Source: Trametes villosa (taxonomy: Eukaryota > Basidiomycota > Agaricomycetes > Polyporales > Polyporaceae). From it: a DNA stretch of 64,000 bases. Within the stretch, counting starts at the first letter, position 1. Every line of letters begins with the position of its first letter. The position numbers and the translations under genes were made by a program. This document shows, piece by piece, positions 47,568 through 57,379 of the stretch. Under the pieces are notes generated by a model. That model saw nothing but the letters and a program-made list of their open reading frames with translations, made no database searches and was not told the origin of the DNA. The stretch covers positions 620,001 through 684,000 of the forward strand of contig PUDQ02000016.1 of NCBI GenBank assembly GCA_002964805.2, written 5' to 3'.

Positions 47568-50048
47568 ATGCCGGGAGAACACGACGACCAATCGCGCTCG
47601 CGGCGCGCTATGCCGCCCGCGCGCCATTCCACGGCGCCGATCTTCGACCCGCAGGAGGTACGCACATTGCGTCGCTTCTTCCAGGACCTTGAGGCGCTCT
47701 TCGAGATCTGCGAGGTGGAGGACGACCAAGCCAAGAAGCGGTGGGTCATCCGCTACCTCCCGATCGCCGTGAGCGACCTCTGCGAAGGGCTACCCGCCTA
47801 CACCGAGGCCGCGAAGTCGTACGAGGACCTGAAGAAGGCGATCACCGAGTTGTACCCCGGGGCAGGGGAGACGCGCAAGTATTCCGTCGCCGACGTCGAG
47901 GCGTTAGTTGCGGCGCGCGGCGCGCGCCCCATCACCAGCATCACGGAGCTATCGAGCTACCACCGCGACTTCCTCGCCATGACCACCTACCTCATCAGCA
48001 AGGACCGCATCTCGAAGTCCGAGCAATCGCGCCTATTCGTTCGCGGCATCCGCTCGCCCCTATGGGAGCAGGTCTCGCAGCGTCTTCAGCTTAAAGAGCC
48101 CGACCACTACCCCGACGACCCGTACCCGCTCGAGACGGTCTACAACGCGGCGGCCTTCGTCCTTCATGGCACCTTGGCCTCTAGTCCGCCCTCGGTTCCC
48201 GCAGCAAGCGAAGCGCGAGGTGCCCCGAGTAGCGGAGGCGCGACCGTGAAGGTCGAGGACTTGGGCTCGATCCTCAGACTCCTCGCGCAGTCGGTTGGCG
48301 AAGGGAGTGCGAACGCGATCGCGAACGTCGCGAACTGCGTCGGAGGCCCGCCCGGAGGTGGTCCGCAGCGATTCCAGCCCCCGCCGCACGCTCGGGGGGA
48401 CGCTCGCTACCCACCCGGCAACGGACCCGGGGGGAACTTCTGCCACTACTGCGGCAACGCGAACTGCCAGATGAGGACTTGCCCGTTCGTGGAGGAAGAC
48501 GTGCGCGGTGGTCGCGTCATGCGCAACGAGCAGGGCTATGTGGTACTCCCGAACGGTAACTTCATCCCAAGGACGCTCTCCAACCCTCACTTCGAAGGCG
48601 TGACGATCCGCGACCGCGTCTACGAGTGGCACCGTCGCAACCCAAACGCGCTGGCGCATAACGCGAACGCGCCCGCGGCCGCCCAGCTCAGCTTCGAGAT
48701 CGCGAACGACGACTACGACTACCCCCCTCTGCAGAGTTTTCAGTTCAGCGCCGTGGACCGCATCGCGCAGCTGGAACACGAGATCTACGCCCTCAAGCAG
48801 GTTAGTGCGCGACAGGGTGGGAGTCGGTTTGACGGAGTAGAGATCCCGCCTTACCGGGGTCCGCGCTCGCGCCCGACGTCGCCGTTCCGACCTGAGCGAG
48901 GGCGCTCTAGTGACGCGCGCTCCGAGCAGCCGCGCACCAGAGACCCCTCCCAGCAAAGGATCGGCCCCCCGTCGAACCCAGCCAGCTCAGGGCAGCGCCA
49001 GCGCGATCCTCCGCCTCACCAGCCAGCTCCCCCACGGGACTCGGGCGCGCGCGAGGCGCGTGACACGACTATCAGCACTTCCGCGCGCGAGCAGGAAGCG
49101 CCACGCGCAGCGGCCCGGCCACCTACCCCCTTCAAGGAACCTGCCGCGCCCCGCGAAGCAGCGCCGAGCGGTAGTCGCGAGCACCCGTTCGCGAAGTCGC
49201 GCGACGCGACGTACGCTCCTCCGCAGAACCGTAACTTCGGAGCGCCGCCTGCGAAGCCGAAGGAATCCGAGCGCGAGACAGCCTACCGCACGCACGTCCC
49301 GGTCTATAACGCCAAGTTCGCGGAGGAGATCTTTGAGCGTTCGATGAAGACCCCGGTGATCACGCTTTCGCCAGAGGAGCTCCTGTCGATCTCACCTGAG
49401 TTGCGCGCGAAGTACCGCGAGGCGGTCTCGCCGAAGCGCGTCCCGACGGGCGCGCGGTCGGTGAACTTTGCCAACGTCGACTCCTTCCCGGACCATCTCG
49501 AGAACGACGTGTCATGTCACGGCGACCCACTGGAGCCCGGAAGCTTGGTCATCCCGGACCCGTACGAGGTCTACCTACGCAGCGACGCGGCGAAGGACGA
49601 GACGCCGCCCCTCAGCGTCGCGAAGGAGTCTCACGCACTGCGCTCTATCTCGGGGCTGGTCGACAACAAGGAGTGGATCGAGGGGATCATCGACCCAGGT
49701 TGCATGATCATCGCGATGTCTGAAGGAGTCTGTCACGCGCTGGGACTCGGGTACGATCCCACCATCCAGCTTCGCATGCAGTCCGCGAACGGCGCGTGCG
49801 ATTACTCCTTGGGGCTCGTTCGGAACGTCCCGTTCCGCGTCGCGGACATCGTCCTCTACCTGCAGGTCCACATCATCCGCAACCCTCCCTACGACATGTT
49901 GCTGGGTCGGCCATTCGACGTACTCACGCGCAGCGTCGTCAAGAACCTCGACGACGAAGGCCAGACCATCACCCTCCACTGTCCGAACACGGGGCAAGTC
50001 GTCACCATCCCGACGCAGCCGCGCGGGAAGGCTCGATTTCGTGCTTAA
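47568..50048 (+). CDS. gag: Gag with aspartic protease
   Basis: 826 residues from the first ATG in good context (CCAACATGCC) at 47568; the frame is open further upstream but without ATG. Residues about 20-220 form a helical capsid-like region (FFQDLEALFEICEVEDD, KYSVADVEALV, SRLFVRGI). Residues 292-305 are a zinc knuckle of form C-X2-C-X4-C-X4-C, with Cys in place of the usual His. A long basic Pro/Arg/Ser-rich linker follows. The protease starts with IIDPGCMIIAMS (Asp 709), where DPG replaces the usual D-S/T-G, and closes with MLLGRPFDVLT. Gag packages the RNA into particles; the protease matures the polyprotein. The ORF ends CGT GCT TAA, with pol open in the +1 frame. Confidence 0.93.
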   Translation: MPGEHDDQSRSRRAMPPARHSTAPIFDPQEVRTLRRFFQDLEALFEICEVEDDQAKKRWVIRYLPIAVSDLCEGLPAYTEAAKSYEDLKKAITELYPGAGETRKYSVADVEALVAARGARPITSITELSSYHRDFLAMTTYLISKDRISKSEQSRLFVRGIRSPLWEQVSQRLQLKEPDHYPDDPYPLETVYNAAAFVLHGTLASSPPSVPAASEARGAPSSGGATVKVEDLGSILRLLAQSVGEGSANAIANVANCVGGPPGGGPQRFQPPPHARGDARYPPGNGPGGNFCHYCGNANCQMRTCPFVEEDVRGGRVMRNEQGYVVLPNGNFIPRTLSNPHFEGVTIRDRVYEWHRRNPNALAHNANAPAAAQLSFEIANDDYDYPPLQSFQFSAVDRIAQLEHEIYALKQVSARQGGSRFDGVEIPPYRGPRSRPTSPFRPERGRSSDARSEQPRTRDPSQQRIGPPSNPASSGQRQRDPPPHQPAPPRDSGAREARDTTISTSAREQEAPRAAARPPTPFKEPAAPREAAPSGSREHPFAKSRDATYAPPQNRNFGAPPAKPKESERETAYRTHVPVYNAKFAEEIFERSMKTPVITLSPEELLSISPELRAKYREAVSPKRVPTGARSVNFANVDSFPDHLENDVSCHGDPLEPGSLVIPDPYEVYLRSDAAKDETPPLSVAKESHALRSISGLVDNKEWIEGIIDPGCMIIAMSEGVCHALGLGYDPTIQLRMQSANGACDYSLGLVRNVPFRVADIVLYLQVHIIRNPPYDMLLGRPFDVLTRSVVKNLDDEGQTITLHCPNTGQVVTIPTQPRGKARFRA
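49708..50048 (+). promoter_or_regulatory. gag/pol overlap, presumed +1 frameshift zone
   Basis: The pol frame is open from 49708, while gag runs to 50048, so a +1 shift anywhere in these 341 nt would fuse the proteins. No ATG opens pol here; the first in-frame ATG is far downstream inside conserved sequence. The last codons of gag read GCT TAA C: slippage from GCU to CUU at the stop would enter pol (AAC next). The exact site is not determined. Confidence 0.5.
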
Positions 50049-53000
50049 CGCGCCCGCGTCGCCATCTTCGTACCTGTTCGCGGACGCGGAAAGCGCGGAG
50101 GTGGCCGTGATCGTGGAAGCGGACGGCGACGTCCCTTTCATCAGTGCCTATACCCCAGTTACCCCTTCTGCCGCGGACTCGTCTATCTCTCTCTCTCTCT
50201 CTGCGCTCTATCTCTCTGCTTGTGACCGTCTCCCAGAAATCGCGGCGTCCTACGCCCTAGAACAAAACCCACAAAGCGAACCGGTTTCACGTCTCTCTGG
50301 CTCGATCTCTCTCTCAGCTTCGGACTCTTTCCCTGTCTCGGGAGTGGATCGCGTAGCGACGCACTGCTCCCCGAACCCGGCGCAACCCGAGGTTCAAGAT
50401 ACCCGAGCTACCCCCTCTCAGTTCGCGCTCAGGACGGAGGCAGGTGTGCGCGTCGTTTACGCGCGCGAAGACCCCCGCGACACTGCGGCGACCTTCATCC
50501 AGTCAAAGAAGAAGTACAAGCCCGTCGCGCAGAAGGTCCGCGCCGTCCTCGGCACTGTGCCGACCCAGTTCCGCATAGAGCGCAACATTCGCGGCGACCC
50601 GCTCGCCGACATGCCACGGCTCGACCCGCGCCCGCCGGAGTTCGTACCCATCGGTCGTTATACGCTGGAGCGGAAGGAGGCGTTCGACAAGCTCCACGGC
50701 GGCGACTTCCTCTGGCCAGAGGAGAAGCGCCTTCTCCATCACTTCATGACGCTACACCACGACGCTTTCGCTTGGAGCGACGCGGAGCGCGGGTGCTTCA
50801 AACCGGAGTACTTCCCGCCGGTGGAGTTCCCCGTCCTCCCACACACCCCGTGGGTCGAGCGCAATATCCCCATCCCTCCAGGGCTCTACAAGCAGGTCTG
50901 CGAGATGCTGAAGAAGAAGATCGCGGCCGGCGTGTACGAGCCCTCCAATTCCTCCTATCGGTCGCGCTGGTTCTGCGTTCTCAAGAAGGACGGGAAGTCT
51001 CTGCGCATCGTCCACAGTCTTGAGCCGCTCAATAAGGTCACGATCCAGCACTCAGGGGTCCCGCCTACGCCCGACTACCTCGCAGAGCAGTTCGGAGGGC
51101 GCGCGTGCGGCGCGATCCTCGACCTCTATGTCGGCTACGACGAGCGGATGATCGCGGAGACCTCGCGCGACCTCACCACCTTCCAGACCCCCTTCGGAGC
51201 CTTGCGTCACTGTACGCTGCCGATGGGATGGTCCAATTCCGTCCCCATCTTCCACGAGGACGTCACCTACATCTTGCGACCGGAGATCCCCGAGTTCACG
51301 GTACCCTACATCGATGACGTACCTGGCAAGGGCCCCGAATCCGACTATCGCGGCGAGGACGGCACGTACGAGACGATCCCCGCGAACCCAGGCATTCGGC
51401 GTTTCGTCTGGGAGCACTTCGGCAACATGAACCGTATCGTGCAGCGCATGAAGTACGCGGGAGGCACCTTCTCGGGCACGAAGTCGATCCTCTGCGCGCG
51501 CGAGATCATGGTCGTCGGACACCGGTGCACACCAGAGGGACGTCTACCGGACGAGTCGCGCGTGGCAGCGATCAAGAACTGGGGTCCGTGCAAGGATCTC
51601 TCCGAAGTACGCGCCTTCCTCGGAACGGTGGGCGTAGTGCGCATCTTCATCCGCAACTTCGCGAAGCGCGCGAACGCGCTAGTCCAGCTCACGCGCAAGG
51701 ACGCACCCTTCGAGTTCGGACCCGCGCAGCTCGCCGCGATGAACGATCTGCGCCAAGCGCTTCTCGAGTCTCCGGCCCTCCGCGCGATCAACTACGACTC
51801 TCCCGCGCCGGTCATCCTCGCAGTCGACACGTCCTACATCGCCGTCGGCTACCACCTCTGCCAGTGCGATGAAGAGGACCCGCGCAAGCGGTTCTACAGT
51901 CGCTTCGGGTCGATCACGCTCAACGAACGGGAGGCGCGCTTCTCCCAACCAAAACTGGAGCTCTATGGCCTCTTCCGCGCCCTGCAAGCGACGAAGCTCT
52001 ACCTAGTCGGCATCCGCAGACTAGTAGTGGAAGTGGACGCGCGCTACATCCGCGGAATGCTACAGAATCCGGACCTCGCCCCCAGCGCGAGTATAAACCG
52101 CTGGATCCTCGGAATCCTAACCTTCCACTTCCATCTCGTTCACGTTCCCGGAACCTCCCACGGACCGGACGGTCTCTCGCGGCGACCGCGACAACCAGGA
52201 GACCCTGAAGTTGACGAAGAAGATGGCGAGGAGTTCGAGGACTGGATCGACAAGATCCACGGCTTCCTGCACCAGCTACTTCCGCGACCGCGCAGCCGCC
52301 CTCCTCGCGAACGCGACCCCATACACCTCTTCGCTCTCGCCGATGCGACCGAGGACGGTCACGATTTCAGCGAGGGGGAGGAGGCGCAGGACACGGAGGC
52401 ACAGAACGCGAGCGAAGCAGGAGGACCGAGTACGAGGGCGAAGAGGGCCAAAGCTCGAGCGAAGGTCAGGTTCGCGTCAGAAGACGACACGCGCGCGATC
52501 CCAGAACCGGAGGGCGAGGCAGAGATGCCCTACGCGGAGCACACTCGGCGAGCGGACGAACGGCTAGAACGCGTCGCGAGTTGGTTGCGCACGCTCCAGC
52601 GACCCGAGGGACTCAAGGACGCGGAGTACCGCACCTTCATCAAGTACGCGCAAGGCTTCTTCGTGGATGGCGAGCGACTGTGGAAGAAGGACTCGCAAGG
52701 CGCACACAAGCTCGTAGTCTGGCGCGCGAGACGGCTGGCGACTCTCCGAGCGGCACACGACGACATAGGACACCGCGGCAGCTACGCAACGTTGCATCTC
52801 GTCGCCGAGCGCTTTTGGTGGCCCTCGCTCCGCGACGACGCGACGTGGTATGTCAAGACCTGCCATATCTGTCAGACGCGCCAGCACCGCAAGGTCCTGA
52901 TCCCTCCAGTCGTCGCTCGCCCAGGCGGACTCGGCGTACGATGGTACATCGACATCATGAAGATGCCTAGCTCAGGTGGATACACGATCATCGTTGTCGC

Positions 53001-53967
53001 GCGTTGCTCCGTGTCAGCGTGGCCGGAGTGGCGGATGCTGCGCTCGGAGAACGAGAAGACAGTCAGCGACTTCCTCTTCCAGGAGCTGCTCTGCCGCTGG
53101 GGCGCGATAGTCGAGATCATCACGGACAACGGCTCCGCGTTCATCAGCGCAGCGCGCAAGCTCGAGGAGCGCTACAACCTCAACCGCATCAGCATCAGCC
53201 CGTACAACTCGAAGGCGAACGGCATCGTGGAGCGCTCTCACTTCGATACGCGCCAGGTCCTCTACAAGGCGGCGGGCGGAGAACAGCACAAGTGGTCGCA
53301 GTACGCGCACTACGCGTTCTGGGCGGAGCGCGTCACGATCCGACGGCGCATGGGCTGCTCGCCGTACTTCGCGGTGACCGGCTGCCACCCGGTCCTCCCC
53401 TTGGACGTCGCGGAAGCTACGTACCTACTACCGCCTCCAGTCGGGCTGTTGTCCACCGAAGAGTTGCTCGCGCGTCGCGCGACCGAGCTACAAAAGCGTC
53501 AAGAACAGCTCGCGACGCTGAACTCGAGAGTCTATCGCGCGCGAGTGGAGGCGGCGCGCAAGTTCGAGCGCGACCACGCGGCCACGATCCGAGACTACGA
53601 CTTCAAGGCTGGCGCGCTGGTGTTGATGCGACACACGCAGATCGAGAAGTCACTCAACCGCAAGATGCGACCACGGTACACGGGCCCACTGGTAGTGATC
53701 TCGCGCAACCGCGGTGGGGCGTACGTCCTGTGCGAACTCGATGGGACCGTGCTACATCGCGCGGTGGGCGCGTTCCGCCTGATCCCCTACGCCGCGCGAC
53801 GCACTATTCCGCTCCCCGAGAACTTCGCGGACATCTCGCAGAAGAGGCTAGCGGAGCTGACGGAGGGCGACGACGATGGCCTCGACGACCCGGAACCAGA
53901 GCTACTCGACGGCGCGCGCGACGTAGACGGCGACGTCGATAGTAGCGACTCCGAGGACGACGAGTAA
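50041..53967 (+). CDS. pol: Pol: reverse transcriptase, RNase H, integrase
   Basis: 1,308 codons if counted from 50041 (a GTG, not a true start; expression probably needs a frameshift from gag). After a low-complexity N-terminus with a CT-repeat Ser/Leu run come KYKPVAQKVR and a DPLADMP region typical of Agaricomycete Gypsy elements. Reverse transcriptase: LKKDGKSLRIVHSLEPLNK, LPMGWSNS and the catalytic YIDD (Asp 425/426). RNase H: AVDTS (Asp 596), KLELYG, VEVDARY, GPDGLSRR. Integrase: H-X4-H and C-X2-C zinc site, then Asp 971 (WYIDIM), Asp 1029 (TDNGS) and Glu 1064 (IVERSH), a DDE triad with 34 residues between the last two. A GPY-type module with RYTGPLVVI follows; no chromodomain is evident. 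All catalytic residues are present. Confidence 0.95.
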   Translation: MLNAPASPSSYLFADAESAEVAVIVEADGDVPFISAYTPVTPSAADSSISLSLSALYLSACDRLPEIAASYALEQNPQSEPVSRLSGSISLSASDSFPVSGVDRVATHCSPNPAQPEVQDTRATPSQFALRTEAGVRVVYAREDPRDTAATFIQSKKKYKPVAQKVRAVLGTVPTQFRIERNIRGDPLADMPRLDPRPPEFVPIGRYTLERKEAFDKLHGGDFLWPEEKRLLHHFMTLHHDAFAWSDAERGCFKPEYFPPVEFPVLPHTPWVERNIPIPPGLYKQVCEMLKKKIAAGVYEPSNSSYRSRWFCVLKKDGKSLRIVHSLEPLNKVTIQHSGVPPTPDYLAEQFGGRACGAILDLYVGYDERMIAETSRDLTTFQTPFGALRHCTLPMGWSNSVPIFHEDVTYILRPEIPEFTVPYIDDVPGKGPESDYRGEDGTYETIPANPGIRRFVWEHFGNMNRIVQRMKYAGGTFSGTKSILCAREIMVVGHRCTPEGRLPDESRVAAIKNWGPCKDLSEVRAFLGTVGVVRIFIRNFAKRANALVQLTRKDAPFEFGPAQLAAMNDLRQALLESPALRAINYDSPAPVILAVDTSYIAVGYHLCQCDEEDPRKRFYSRFGSITLNEREARFSQPKLELYGLFRALQATKLYLVGIRRLVVEVDARYIRGMLQNPDLAPSASINRWILGILTFHFHLVHVPGTSHGPDGLSRRPRQPGDPEVDEEDGEEFEDWIDKIHGFLHQLLPRPRSRPPRERDPIHLFALADATEDGHDFSEGEEAQDTEAQNASEAGGPSTRAKRAKARAKVRFASEDDTRAIPEPEGEAEMPYAEHTRRADERLERVASWLRTLQRPEGLKDAEYRTFIKYAQGFFVDGERLWKKDSQGAHKLVVWRARRLATLRAAHDDIGHRGSYATLHLVAERFWWPSLRDDATWYVKTCHICQTRQHRKVLIPPVVARPGGLGVRWYIDIMKMPSSGGYTIIVVARCSVSAWPEWRMLRSENEKTVSDFLFQELLCRWGAIVEIITDNGSAFISAARKLEERYNLNRISISPYNSKANGIVERSHFDTRQVLYKAAGGEQHKWSQYAHYAFWAERVTIRRRMGCSPYFAVTGCHPVLPLDVAEATYLLPPPVGLLSTEELLARRATELQKRQEQLATLNSRVYRARVEAARKFERDHAATIRDYDFKAGALVLMRHTQIEKSLNRKMRPRYTGPLVVISRNRGGAYVLCELDGTVLHRAVGAFRLIPYAARRTIPLPENFADISQKRLAELTEGDDDGLDDPEPELLDGARDVDGDVDSSDSEDDE
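52345..52385 (+). repeat. Internal copy of the polypurine-tract region (candidate central PPT)
   Basis: 52345-52380 matches 59203-59238 at 34 of 36 positions (GCGACCGAGGACGGTC, two mismatches, then GATTTCAGCGAGGGGGAG). It lies inside pol between RNase H and integrase, in a poorly conserved acidic linker. A second plus-strand priming site is inferred, not shown. Confidence 0.6.
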
Positions 53968-54438
53968 TCAGACTCCGTGTTACGTGTACGATACTTTTAC
54001 GACGACGGACCACTCTTACCAAATACCAGTCTCTCTTTCTTCGACCCGGCTTTTCCACTTAAGACTCTGTCTCGCTTCCTTTTCAAGCGCGCGCGCGAGT
54101 CCTTTATGTGCGCGTACGCTTCGCTAAGTCCGCGCCTCGTCCTCCAGGCCCGCGAAGTACGCGCGAGTACGAGCAGCGTGCGACTAGGCACGTTATTCCC
54201 GACCTCACACATTCGTTTGCCAAGAACTATACAATTTTCATTGATTTTCTCTATGTACCTTTATGAGCCGGCTACTATGGACGAAGAGTACGGGCGGGTG
54301 CGGCGATACATACTGACGCGAGGGTTACAGGAGCGAAGCGAGCGGCGCGAGCGAAGAGCGGATACGTACAACACGAAGGCGCGTCCGAGGCGAGCCAGCC
54401 CGCCTGAGCGCGCACCAAGAAGCGACCCCCTTTCCCTC
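53968..54438. other. Spacer between pol and the convergent antisense gene
   Basis: 471 bp, less GC-rich than its surroundings (for example ATACAATTTTCATTGATTTTC near 54,230). It probably holds the 3' ends of pol-sense and antisense transcripts. No ORF of note. Confidence 0.5.
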
Positions 54439-56944
54439 CTACTCAGCGCGCGCGGCGCCGGAACCGGACGGCTCCCCTGCGTTGGACGACGCGGCCTCCG
54501 CGGCGAGAAGCGGGAGGGGGCCGGCCAGGTCGTCGGTCCACGCGGGGCTGTACACCATCTCGAGCCTCTTCATCGTCACGGCGCGCATAGCCTGCATCGC
54601 GGAAGCGTAGCCAACGATGTGTGCGTCCGCGGCCAGCGAGGCGTCGCGGTGCGCGGCGCGAACCAGCGAGGATCCAGCTGGGAGGGGCTCGAGCGGCTCG
54701 GACGGCTTCCCGTCGCGTTGAGCGCGCAGGTGCGCGCGCGCGGCCTGGCGGAGTTGGGCGACGAGGTTGTCGACGATGGCGTCGATCGTGTCATCGCTGA
54801 GGGCGCAGGACTGGAGCGAGGAGGTGAGGAGGGAGACGTCGGGGGTAGGCTGGAGCCCCTCCGCGTTAACGGAGGCGAGAGCGGATGGCGGAGCGGGAAC
54901 GTAGGCGGGCGCGGGACCGAAGGAGGGCGGAGGCGGCTCGAGGGCGATCTCGGGTAGGTCGGGCGAGGGAGGCGAAGAAGGAGGGGCGGGTGCCTGCGAA
55001 GGTCCACCCGAACGCGCCGACGAGGCACGCGAGGGCGCGCGGGAGACCTGCGGAGGCAAAGTCAGGCGGCGGCGAAGGAGCGCGACGCGAAGGGGACCCA
55101 CCTCGACATGGGAGAAAGCAGAACGTACCCGGGCAGGAACGGCGCTAACGCGAGAAGCGTCAACGTCACCCGCGAGCTCGTCCTCGCTAGACTCCGTGGC
55201 GGGCTCCTGGGGCTCGGACCGCGGCTCCACGTCGGCGTCGGATTGGTCGGAGGCGGCCTGGTCGGGAACAACGACGTCGGGGTCCTCGGAGCTGCTGGGC
55301 TCGCGAATGCCTTGCAGAGCGGCAAGGCCACCACCCGACTGTCCAGCGCGGGGTCGGCGGGTGTTGTTAGCCGTGGCGTCTATGACGGGTGCGCCCTCGT
55401 CGAAGCGGGCGGCATGTTCCTCCAGGGCCCAGCTAGGGATGGCGACGCCCCGCGACGAGAGGAGGCCGGCGACGAGCGTACCGTCGGGGCGCAACGCTAG
55501 CAACGGAAAGTCAGCAGCGAACACGCAGAGCATCGCGAAGGAACCTACCGCGCGGGTACTCCATGAAGTCGTACCACTCGCCGAAGTTCGGAGCCTCCTC
55601 GAGTCGCTGTTCCTTGGTAGCGGCGGCGTTCAAGTAGCAGCCGCGCTTGGAGACAGCGCACTTGGTGCACAACGGCAGGCCGTCCACCATGTGGCACTTG
55701 TCGGGCTCCGCGGAGCACCACTCGCACTGCGCGGGTTAGAGGAGCGAAACGCGGAAGCGGGGGAGGACTCACATGGGCCTCGAAAGGGATGCGGTCGGCC
55801 TCGCTAGCGGGACGGAAGATGGGCGAAGGGAAGCGCTTGCGCGCGATGGCAGCCTTCGTCTCCTCGGGCCAGTCCTCGCCCTCCTCTAGGAGCGGGTGCG
55901 GGCGCGGCCCCTGCATGTCGACGTCGGAATCACCATCGAGCGCATTGGCAGCGCGCCCCTTGCCGTGTCCGCCCGCGCGGCCTTTGCCCTTCTTGTCGGA
56001 CTTGCTCTTCTTCTTCTTCTTGGGCGGCGTCACGTGGGCGGCGGTCTTGCGCTCGCTCTTGACAGCCGCAGCGCGGCGAGGACCGCGCGCCGGGCTGGGT
56101 GCGGCTTCCGCGTCGCTGGAGACCTCGATGGCCTGTGAAGCGGCGGGCGTCGAAGGTCCCGCAGCCTTCTTCTTGCCGGCCGCCTTCTTGCTGGTGGTGG
56201 TCGCGGCGCCCACAGCTGGCGGCGAGGACGAGCGGCGCTTGCGCTTGGCCGCGACAGAAGTGGAGGGCGAAGAGACGCCGCTAGGGGCGGAGCGCGTGCC
56301 TCGCGAGGCCGAAGGCTCGCCGCGGACGGCGGTGTTGCGCCCGCGAGCGGAGGAGGAACCGGCGGAGGCCTTCTGGGCGGCTTGCTTGAGGTCGAGCGTC
56401 GCGATGGACGGTTCCGGGAGGACGTTGCGGCGAGGGGTGTAGCCGGGCGTGGTCCCCACCGGCCGGGCGCGAGGAACCGTCGACTCCGGAGCCGCGGTGA
56501 CGGCGGCAGGCGCGACGGCGGCAGGCGCGACGGCGGCGGGAGCGGAAGCGACGGCAGGGGCGAAGAACCGCGTGTACGCGGCGCGGTAGAGGGGGTTCGT
56601 CCACGGAGTGCCGACGTCTACGACACCGTCCGCGCCGACGGCGCGATTGCCCGTCGCGGCGATGACCTCCTCTAGCGCGTCGACGGTGTCCTCCTCCGTC
56701 TCGCCGTTATTCATCAAGAGCCGCTAGACACGAGGGTCAGCAGAGTAACCGGCGGGCGCGTGCGCGCGGGACCTACCGCGATCTCGAGAGCCTCGCGCGC
56801 GAAGTTCTCGCAATCGGCGTCGGACGACGAGTTGGACGGGCGGCCATTCCGGATCAGTTGGTCGAGCCGTCCCCACTGTTGACGCTTGGCTGCGGCGAGG
56901 GTGCTGCGGGCGGGAGGGGTAGCGGGAGTAGCGGGAGGAGCCAT
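54439..56944 (-). CDS. Antisense gene A: Zn2Cys6-like protein inside the Gypsy element
   Basis: Four exons: 56944-56777, 56723-55773, 55726-55549 and 55496-54439, with GT-AG introns of 53, 46 and 52 bp. The phases fit and give 784 residues. Exon 1 (MAPPATPATPPARS) and exon 2 contain a helical segment, then a long disordered region with Lys runs (KRKRR; PPKKKKKSKSDKKGKGR) that look like nuclear localisation signals. Exon 3 starts CEWC and has Cys spacing C-X2-C-X6-C-X8-C-X2-C-X6-C, which fits the Zn(II)2Cys6 binuclear cluster, at about residues 374-401. Exon 4 is Pro/Ser-rich with a helical C-terminus (DTIDAIVDNLVAQLRQAARA). It may be a nuclear DNA-binding or regulatory protein of the element. 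No homologous function is known to me. Confidence 0.8.
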
Positions 56945-57379
56945 GGGGAGAGGAAGAGGGAGAGAGAGAGAGGGCGGAGGGAATGCGCGGCCAAAGCTGG
57001 CGACCTTATGCGCGAGGGCCTTCGCGCGGGAGACGCGACAACACGAGGGTCGCGCACGGCGTCTCACCTCGCGGCGCGCGGCCTGGGCACTGCAGGACCA
57101 CGGAGGGACGCTTCTCTGATGCGCGGTGAACTCGCAGTGTCGCTTCGCCGCGCGGCAAAGCGGCCCGGGCTCCCGCGACCCTGCAATACGCCGCGCGAGG
57201 ACAAATACTCGCGGTCACGAGGGCGCGACGCGCGAGGTCGCGCGATCCACCTTCGCGTTGCACGACCGCGGGTCCGAGGCCTTCTCCCGCGGCGCGACCG
57301 GCTTCAGGAGTTGTCAGTCGCGGCATTCAATTCTATTACCGAGGGCGAAGTACAACACGTGCTACCAATCGCCTGCATC
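56945..57379. other. Spacer between antisense genes A and B
   Basis: 435 bp with the presumed promoter of gene A. The leader of gene A contains a CT-rich run (CTCTCTCTCTCCC on the minus strand, about 56,960-56,975), common near fungal transcription starts. Apart from that it is GC-rich with no supported ORF. Confidence 0.45.

Noticed and set aside
47306..53388. Long minus-strand ORFs opposite gag and pol (for example 48060-48956)
   Set aside because: They mirror the plus-strand genes in GC-rich DNA, have Arg/Ala/Val-skewed composition and no splice logic. The antisense genes after pol differ: they have in-phase introns and normal composition.
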